Part shown: positions 6,919-11,169 of the stretch, in pieces
Layout of the letters: each line of letters starts with the position of its first letter
How positions within the stretch are numbered: position 1 is the stretch's first letter
From: JBEIVB01 sp040374085
GTDB lineage: Bacteria; Bacteroidota; Bacteroidia; UBA4408
DNA: 11,169 nucleotides
Direction: 5' to 3'
Assembly: GCA_040374085.1 (NCBI GenBank)
Contig: JBEIVB010000080.1
Span: 1-11,169 of the forward strand
Translations under genes and position numbers: made by a program
Notes under the pieces: model-generated
What the model was told of the DNA's origin: nothing
What the model saw: the letters and a program-made list of their open reading frames with translations, nothing else
Databases searched by the model: none

Positions 6919-9385
6919 ATGCAGCGGCGGTGTTCTTTTTCGCCAATCGTATGCGGTTGAAAATGCTGATGGTGGTTCCAACCACTAGAATGATCATCCC
7001 CAACCACAAGATGTTTATGTAAGGGAACACAATGGCTTTCATAACGATGAAGTCGTTTTCGCCCCGCTGCTTTTCTCTTACCACAATGTCAACCTTCCCA
7101 TTGTCAGGATTTAAATGCACAAAAGAGAATTCCAGGCCCAAACTGTCGATGGCTGCGGGCAAACCATCTATGAGGTTTCCCCTTATGATCATCAGGGGGT
7201 TTGCATATTGAACTTTACCCTTTACATCCAGGATGCGCATATGGGCTCCCACTGCAAGGTCGCCGGCTTTCAGTCCCAGTTTTTCGCGGTCTTGGGCGGT
7301 GAGCAACCCCTCTGCATCGCCTTGTTTGAACAAGCCCTCCAACACCACAATTGCATTTGAGGTATAGAGCGTATCACCGGAGGAGATCGTATGTTTCGTT
7401 TCCTTTATCTTTTCTTTCTCCTGACCAGGCTCTACCTGAGCCAAATCCACATAGGTGATGTGTGTATAAACATCTCGGTTCCAAAAGTGCCGGGTATCGG
7501 GTTCAGCTGCATTGCCCATCCTCGGGTTAGCCTGCACCAAAGGCCTCAGTACAAAAGCTTGTTGATACTTCCCTTTATTGTCAGGTTCCAGGTAAACAAC
7601 TTCAAAAAAATGATCAATGCCCTTAACAACCTTGCCTTTATAAAAAACTCGATAAGGCCCCATTTGCAGGGTGTCGTTTCGACGCAGCAAAATGTTTTCG
7701 CGGTTGCTGTAATCTTTTCCAAGCTTAGAAACGTCGGTTTGACTCGTGTTTCGCGATATAATGGAGGAGGTAGAGGTGCTGATCAGTGCACCCAAAAGGA
7801 TGAGGCCGAATCCAATGTGGGCTATGGAAGCCCCTCCCTTTCCGAGGTTCACTTTCTGGTTGCGTAAGAGGAATTGACCGTTTGCAAGTGCTGCAAAAAC
7901 CGATGCCCAAAGCAACCCAATATGAAATCCATGTTTCATTTCCAACCCAAAGGCCATAAGGGTTGCCAGAATGGTAGCTACAACAAATGGCCACATCAAC
8001 TGCCTCAACCAAGTGCGTACGTTGGTGTTTTTGTATTTCAGAAACTGGGTAACGGCAATGAGTGTTGCAATGAGTATGGCAATGGGAACTTGCCAGGAGT
8101 TGTAGTGCTCTATGGGTTTGGTTGGAGGTGCAATGTTTGATCCGAAGACCTTGTTGATGACGGGAATAGAAGTGGTAAATATGATCTGGAATGCAGATAC
8201 GCACAAAACCAAACTTCCAATGAACATCCAAAACTCCCTGGAGTTTGCAGCCTCTTCTTCCTCGCGCCTGAAGAGCAATGCTCTGCGCCAAATCATAAGG
8301 GCAATGGCAACTACGATATAAAAGAACAGATATACCAAAAGTTGTCCACTCATGCCTAAATCGGTAAAGGCATGTACCGAGGTATTGCCAAGAATGCCGC
8401 TGCGGGTGAGGAAGGTGGAGTACAGAATTAAGATGAAGGTTATAATGCTTAGCCCGAACGCTGAAGCCAGGCTTTTTCCGTTGGCACGATGAATGAGCAT
8501 AACGTGGCCGGCTGCCACAAGCGTCAGCCAGGGAACCAGCGATGCATTTTCTACCGGATCCCATGCCCAAAACCCTCCAAAGCTGAGCGATTCGTAAGCC
8601 CATGCACCCCCCATGAGGATGCCGGTACCCAAAATCATAATGCCAAAGAATGTCCATGGAATGGCCTGCTGAAGCCATTCTTGAGGTCTGTTCTTCCAAA
8701 GTCCGGCTATGGCAAAGGCGAAGGGTATCAAGGTGGAGGCAAACCCCAGGAAAAGGGTGGGCGGATGAATGGTCATCCAATAGTTTTGGAGCAGGGGGTT
8801 TAGGCCCCTTCCATCGAGCTGTGCTAGGTAATTGGGTACCTTAGTAAACGGCAGGTTTTGAAACTCCGGATGCTCGCGTAACAGAAGAAAAGGGTGGCTT
8901 CCCAAACGATAATCGCCGAAATAAACACCCAGCAACATGGAAACCAGAAACACCTGCACACTCGCTACCACGGTCATTACAGGAGCTTCCCAGCGTTTTC
9001 CTGCGGTAATCATCACCATTGCCCCCAACACCACGTGCCAAAACGTCCAAAGCAAGAAGCTGCCCTCTTGACCCTCCCAGAAGCATGACAACATGTAACG
9101 CACCGGTAGACTTTTGCTGCTGTGCTGCCATACATACTGATACTCAAACATATGTTTGAATATCATGAAGAACAACAAAGCCATTATGCCAATCACACTG
9201 AAACCATGGGCTGCAAAAGAAACCCTACCCATTCGATACCAGGCATTCGATTCAAGTTGTTCGGTGTCGCGTGCAGAAAAGAAATAGGATAAGCTGCTCA
9301 GAAGAGCGGTAGAAAAGGCAAGTATTACCAGCGCATGACCAAGCTGGCCGGGCCATAGGTGTTCTCCCACGTAAGTTGTATTCAT
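6911..9385 (-). CDS. ccmF: Cytochrome c maturation heme lyase component CcmF
   Basis: CcmF is the integral membrane protein that moves heme from holo-CcmE to apocytochrome c in System I maturation. This 824-residue copy has many membrane segments and the WWD-type signature GGFWAWDPVENASLVPWL at about 270-287. All four heme-ligand histidines known from the E. coli protein have counterparts: His207 (IHPPTLFLGF), His294 (in the segment after the WWD motif), His338 (SVHAF) and His523 (AHIGFGLILLG). The motif WEGQEGSFLLW (103-113) is also typical. It is longer than E. coli CcmF (about 647 residues), mainly because a periplasmic region of about 245 residues lies between the membrane segment ending near 538 and the final one near 785-808. 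Its ATG lies nine bases after the ccmE stop; it is the last gene of the cluster and ends in a 4-base overlap with the convergent gene. Confidence 0.95.
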   Translation of the reverse strand: MNTTYVGEHLWPGQLGHALVILAFSTALLSSLSYFFSARDTEQLESNAWYRMGRVSFAAHGFSVIGIMALLFFMIFKHMFEYQYVWQHSSKSLPVRYMLSCFWEGQEGSFLLWTFWHVVLGAMVMITAGKRWEAPVMTVVASVQVFLVSMLLGVYFGDYRLGSHPFLLLREHPEFQNLPFTKVPNYLAQLDGRGLNPLLQNYWMTIHPPTLFLGFASTLIPFAFAIAGLWKNRPQEWLQQAIPWTFFGIMILGTGILMGGAWAYESLSFGGFWAWDPVENASLVPWLTLVAAGHVMLIHRANGKSLASAFGLSIITFILILYSTFLTRSGILGNTSVHAFTDLGMSGQLLVYLFFYIVVAIALMIWRRALLFRREEEEAANSREFWMFIGSLVLCVSAFQIIFTTSIPVINKVFGSNIAPPTKPIEHYNSWQVPIAILIATLIAVTQFLKYKNTNVRTWLRQLMWPFVVATILATLMAFGLEMKHGFHIGLLWASVFAALANGQFLLRNQKVNLGKGGASIAHIGFGLILLGALISTSTSSIISRNTSQTDVSKLGKDYSNRENILLRRNDTLQMGPYRVFYKGKVVKGIDHFFEVVYLEPDNKGKYQQAFVLRPLVQANPRMGNAAEPDTRHFWNRDVYTHITYVDLAQVEPGQEKEKIKETKHTISSGDTLYTSNAIVVLEGLFKQGDAEGLLTAQDREKLGLKAGDLAVGAHMRILDVKGKVQYANPLMIIRGNLIDGLPAAIDSLGLEFSFVHLNPDNGKVDIVVREKQRGENDFIVMKAIVFPYINILWLGMIILVVGTTISIFNRIRLAKKNTAAASS

Positions 9386-9394
9386 GGCCTTGCG

Positions 9395-9805
9395 TTAAGA
9401 ACCTTGGCCAGCAGAAACCGTAGAGGCCTCCATTTGTCCGTTGTTGTACTTCGACGGACATTTCATTAGAATTTTTTCCGCTTCGAAACGATCTCCATTG
9501 GCTTTTCCGGTTATGACAATTTGTTCGCTTCGCTCAAAGTCTTGGGGCTTGCTGCCGTCAAACACCACTTGACATTCTGTTCCTTGCTGGTCGCTCATAA
9601 AAAAGGCAAATCGGTTGGCGTTTATTTCGGGATTGTATTCCAATGGCTTTGTTTTGTTGAGTTTTCCTACCACATGAAAAACATCATCCGGATTTTTCTG
9701 TGCTTCGGAGAAGGATGCGTAGGTAGATGAATCGGAAACCGCAACCATAATTACTGCAATGGCAACCGCAATCAATACAATACCTATAATGTGTGCTTTT
9801 TTCAT
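9395..9805 (-). CDS. ccmE: Periplasmic heme chaperone CcmE, cysteine (CxxxY) type
   Basis: CcmE carries heme covalently in the periplasm between CcmC and CcmF. The chosen ATG (MKKAHIIGIV) gives 136 residues with an N-terminal membrane anchor (about 5-23) and the OB-fold domain: FHVVGKL, NRFAFFM, VVFDG and the region SEQIVITGKANGDRFEAEKI. An upstream in-frame start at 9853 would add 16 residues without anchor character and run into ccmD, so it was not chosen. At the site where the E. coli protein has HDENY (heme-binding His and Tyr), this protein has CPSKY: Cys116 (codon 9458-9460) and Tyr120. Cysteine-type CcmE is known from archaea and some sulfate-reducing bacteria. A second cysteine, Cys78, is also present. 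The C-terminal tail after Tyr120 is short (16 residues). The gene follows ccmD by 13 bases. Confidence 0.93.
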   Translation of the reverse strand: MKKAHIIGIVLIAVAIAVIMVAVSDSSTYASFSEAQKNPDDVFHVVGKLNKTKPLEYNPEINANRFAFFMSDQQGTECQVVFDGSKPQDFERSEQIVITGKANGDRFEAEKILMKCPSKYNNGQMEASTVSAGQGS

Positions 9806-9818
9806 GCTTTTGTGTAAT

Positions 9819-10031
9819 CTATTTCTTTTCGATGCGGCGAAGTCTTCTGTCAATGTTGATCAGGTACCATACCAGTCCAACAAAGATGATGACCACCACA
9901 GCCACCACCACATAAATCTTTCCATTTTGGTGCAAGGCATCGGCCATTTCTACCTCTGCTGCCGTTGTTTGAGCGAAAGAAAGACCTGTGGCTGCTATGC
10001 AAGCCAAAGCGGTTGAACAGATTTTTTTCAT
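9819..10031 (-). CDS. ccmD: CcmD-like small membrane protein
   Basis: This 70-residue protein (from ATG 10031) has the CcmD layout: one central membrane segment (YVVVAVVVIIFVGLVWYLI, about 40-58) followed by a short basic cytoplasmic tail (NIDRRLRRIEKK). It also has a hydrophobic, signal-like N-terminus (MKKICSTALACIAATGLSFA, likely cleaved before QTTA), giving an N-out/C-in topology. CcmD in proteobacteria aids release of holo-CcmE from the CcmABC complex; the assignment here rests on topology and position rather than on conserved residues. An alternative TTG start at 10043 would overlap ccmC by 8 bases; the ATG start leaves a 4-base gap after the ccmC stop and is preferred. The ccmE start is 13 bases downstream. 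Confidence 0.8.
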   Translation of the reverse strand: MKKICSTALACIAATGLSFAQTTAAEVEMADALHQNGKIYVVVAVVVIIFVGLVWYLINIDRRLRRIEKK

Positions 10032-10035
10032 GTTG

Positions 10036-10701
10036 TTATGCAAGAGTTTCTTCGGCTTTTCGGGTGCGTACTTCGAGGGTAACCATCCACCAAGCCAATA
10101 ATATCCAACCCAGAATGGCCGGATAAAATACCCGGCGCATATTGTTGTCGAGATCGTATTGATTGAAACCGGGGTTTCCGCTTTGGCCGGGGTGTAGGCT
10201 TGGGTACATGCGGGGCATAATCATTAAAAAAACCACCAGCATTACGTACGCGAAAATGTTGTAAATGGCAGATACGCGAGCGCGTTTGGCCTCATCATCA
10301 ATGGAGCCTCTCAACAGTTGATAAGCAAAATAAAACAACAAAGTTATAGCAGCTCCATTCAGTTTTGGATCGTTTGCCCACCAATCTCCCCAGGTGAAAC
10401 GCGCCCAAACCGATCCGGTAATCACACCCAGCACACCCAATAGAATACCAACCTTGGCAGAAGAAGCTGCCCAGCGGTCTTGCTCAAGGTCAAAGTGATT
10501 TAAATAGGATAGGCTTTTGATGAGGGAAACGGTTAAAATGGCCATCATGGCAAACCACATGGTTACGTGGAAGTAGAGGTTGCGAATGGTTTCGTGAAGA
10601 ATGTTGAGCCTGGGCACGGGGCCAAGGAAACCCTCAACCAAGGTGTGCAATACCAGAAACACCCCAAGTGCTTTCCAACCGTGTTGTTTGATCCAGTTCA
10701 T
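10036..10701 (-). CDS. ccmC: Heme handling protein CcmC (CcmC/CcsA family)
   Basis: CcmC presents heme at the periplasmic membrane face for attachment to CcmE. The 221-residue protein from ATG 10701 has about six membrane segments and the WWD motif TWGDWWANDPKLN (103-115). The flanking heme-ligand histidines are His45 (NLYFHVTMWF) and His170 (YPSLHPG), equivalent to His60 and His184 of the E. coli protein. Length is slightly below that of the E. coli protein (about 245). A GTG start at 10737 would add 12 residues but would include the candidate -7 promoter box, so the ATG is preferred. It is the first gene of a tight minus-strand run ccmC-ccmD-ccmE-ccmF. No ccmA or ccmB precedes it; the upstream neighbour is ispD, ending 65 bases before this start. 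Confidence 0.94.
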   Translation of the reverse strand: MNWIKQHGWKALGVFLVLHTLVEGFLGPVPRLNILHETIRNLYFHVTMWFAMMAILTVSLIKSLSYLNHFDLEQDRWAASSAKVGILLGVLGVITGSVWARFTWGDWWANDPKLNGAAITLLFYFAYQLLRGSIDDEAKRARVSAIYNIFAYVMLVVFLMIMPRMYPSLHPGQSGNPGFNQYDLDNNMRRVFYPAILGWILLAWWMVTLEVRTRKAEETLA

Positions 10702-10714
10702 CGTAAAAACGCCG

Positions 10715-10722
10715 CAAATGTA
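10715..10722 (-). promoter_or_regulatory. Candidate Bacteroidota -7 promoter box for the ccm genes
   Basis: Read on the minus strand, the box is TACATTTG, a perfect match to the Bacteroidota -7 consensus TAnnTTTG, and it lies in the 65-base gap between ispD and ccmC. A TTTG occurs 14 bases upstream (10737-10740), shorter than the usual spacing of about 19-21 for the -33 element. Transcription would begin only about 8-11 bases before the ccmC ATG. The match could be fortuitous, and read-through from ispD is also possible. Confidence 0.4.
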
Positions 10723-10766
10723 AGGGTTGACACCCACAAAAGTGCCACGGTCCTTTCTTGGATAGG

Positions 10767-11169
10767 CTATGCCATCAAGGCTTCGGCCACCCGCAAATCA
10801 AACAAGCGGGTGATCTTAATGTTTTCGGGGTTGCCTGCTACGGTTGCCAGACTAAATCCTTGGCGCTCCCAAACCGAGGCATCGTCTGTGAAGTCAGGCG
10901 ACTCCTCGGTATCGTACGCCTTTTTCAAGGCCCCCAGTCGAAAGGTTTGGGGTGTTTGCACCAGGCAAAAGGCATTGCGATCTGCCGATTGGGAACCTGT
11001 TGCATCTATGTGCCGAATGGAATCAATGAGAGGAACTACAGGCACTGCAGCGCCAAATTGTTCAGCCGCTTCAAAGCAGCGGCGCACCGTTTCGGTGCTT
11101 ACCAGGGGCCGCACCCCATCGTGCACGGCAACAAAGCCCTCTGTTGAAGGTATGGCCGCCAAACCCTGC
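10767..11169 (-). CDS. ispD: 2-C-methyl-D-erythritol 4-phosphate cytidylyltransferase (5' partial)
   Basis: IspD joins CTP and 2-C-methyl-D-erythritol 4-phosphate to form CDP-methylerythritol, the third step of the MEP isoprenoid pathway, in the cytoplasm. Only the C-terminal part (about 134 residues) is in the window; the frame is open to base 11169, so the N-terminal CTP-binding glycine-rich loop is outside. Visible family motifs in order are FVAVHDGVRPLVS (substrate/metal region Asp and Arg), VVPLIDSIR, LVQTPQTF, FTDDASVWE and the near-C-terminal GNPENIKIT with its conserved Lys. No frameshift or missing key residue is seen in this part. It shares strand with the ccm genes and may be co-transcribed with them, although functionally unrelated. 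Confidence 0.95.
   Translation of the reverse strand, partial: QGLAAIPSTEGFVAVHDGVRPLVSTETVRRCFEAAEQFGAAVPVVPLIDSIRHIDATGSQSADRNAFCLVQTPQTFRLGALKKAYDTEESPDFTDDASVWERQGFSLATVAGNPENIKITRLFDLRVAEALMA

Noticed and set aside
7725..8780. A 351-codon open frame on the minus strand, inside ccmF in another frame
   Set aside because: It lies wholly within ccmF, whose frame has all family motifs. The alternative product is rich in His, Cys and Ser with no domain pattern, as expected of a shadow frame.
9806..9853. An upstream in-frame extension of CcmE
   Set aside because: The added residues (MTEDFAASKRNRLHKS) place charged sequence before the membrane anchor and overlap the ccmD coding end; MKKAHIIGIV is a normal CcmE start.
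1..11169. A defence system, mobile element or CRISPR array
   Set aside because: No transposase, integrase, nuclease, helicase, toxin-antitoxin pair or regularly spaced DNA repeat was seen; all genes are metabolic, envelope or cytochrome-maturation genes.

Overview
The window reads as chromosomal DNA from a member of the Bacteroidota (Bacteroidetes). This rests on a fused alpha/beta 2-oxoacid dehydrogenase E1, a DUF5686-type outer-membrane protein with an N-terminal carboxypeptidase-regulatory-like domain, a ccmC-ccmD-ccmE-ccmF order with a long CcmF, and a perfect Bacteroidota-type -7 box (TAnnTTTG) ahead of ccmC. Genus cannot be told from the sequence. Coding density is very high. I see no mobile element, CRISPR array, tRNA or rRNA, and no non-coding stretch longer than about 75 bases.

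Left half, plus strand. The window opens inside the E1 gene (1-1638, 5' end missing). It is followed almost without spacing by a small exported protein of unknown function (1640-2032), a PAP2-family membrane phosphatase (2051-2938) and a large outer-membrane DUF5686 protein (2926-5448). Gaps of 1, 18 and -13 bases make these four a likely operon. After 74 bases comes a secreted repeat protein resembling a beta-propeller (5523-6914).

Right half, minus strand. A partial ispD (isoprenoid precursor synthesis) at the window's right edge is followed by ccmC, ccmD, ccmE and ccmF, the heme-handling core of System I cytochrome c maturation. CcmC and CcmD load heme onto CcmE, and CcmF transfers it to apocytochrome. 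All expected heme-ligand histidines of CcmC and CcmF are present. CcmE instead has cysteine in place of the heme-binding histidine (CxxxY rather than HxxxY). The ABC transporter genes ccmA/ccmB and the thiol-handling ccmG/ccmH are absent from the visible cluster.

The two halves converge with interlocked stop codons (TTAG, 6911-6914) at the centre of a 13-base perfect dyad. The most noteworthy biology is the cysteine-type CcmE within a reduced ccm cluster. The remainder is ordinary, with two uncharacterised exported proteins.
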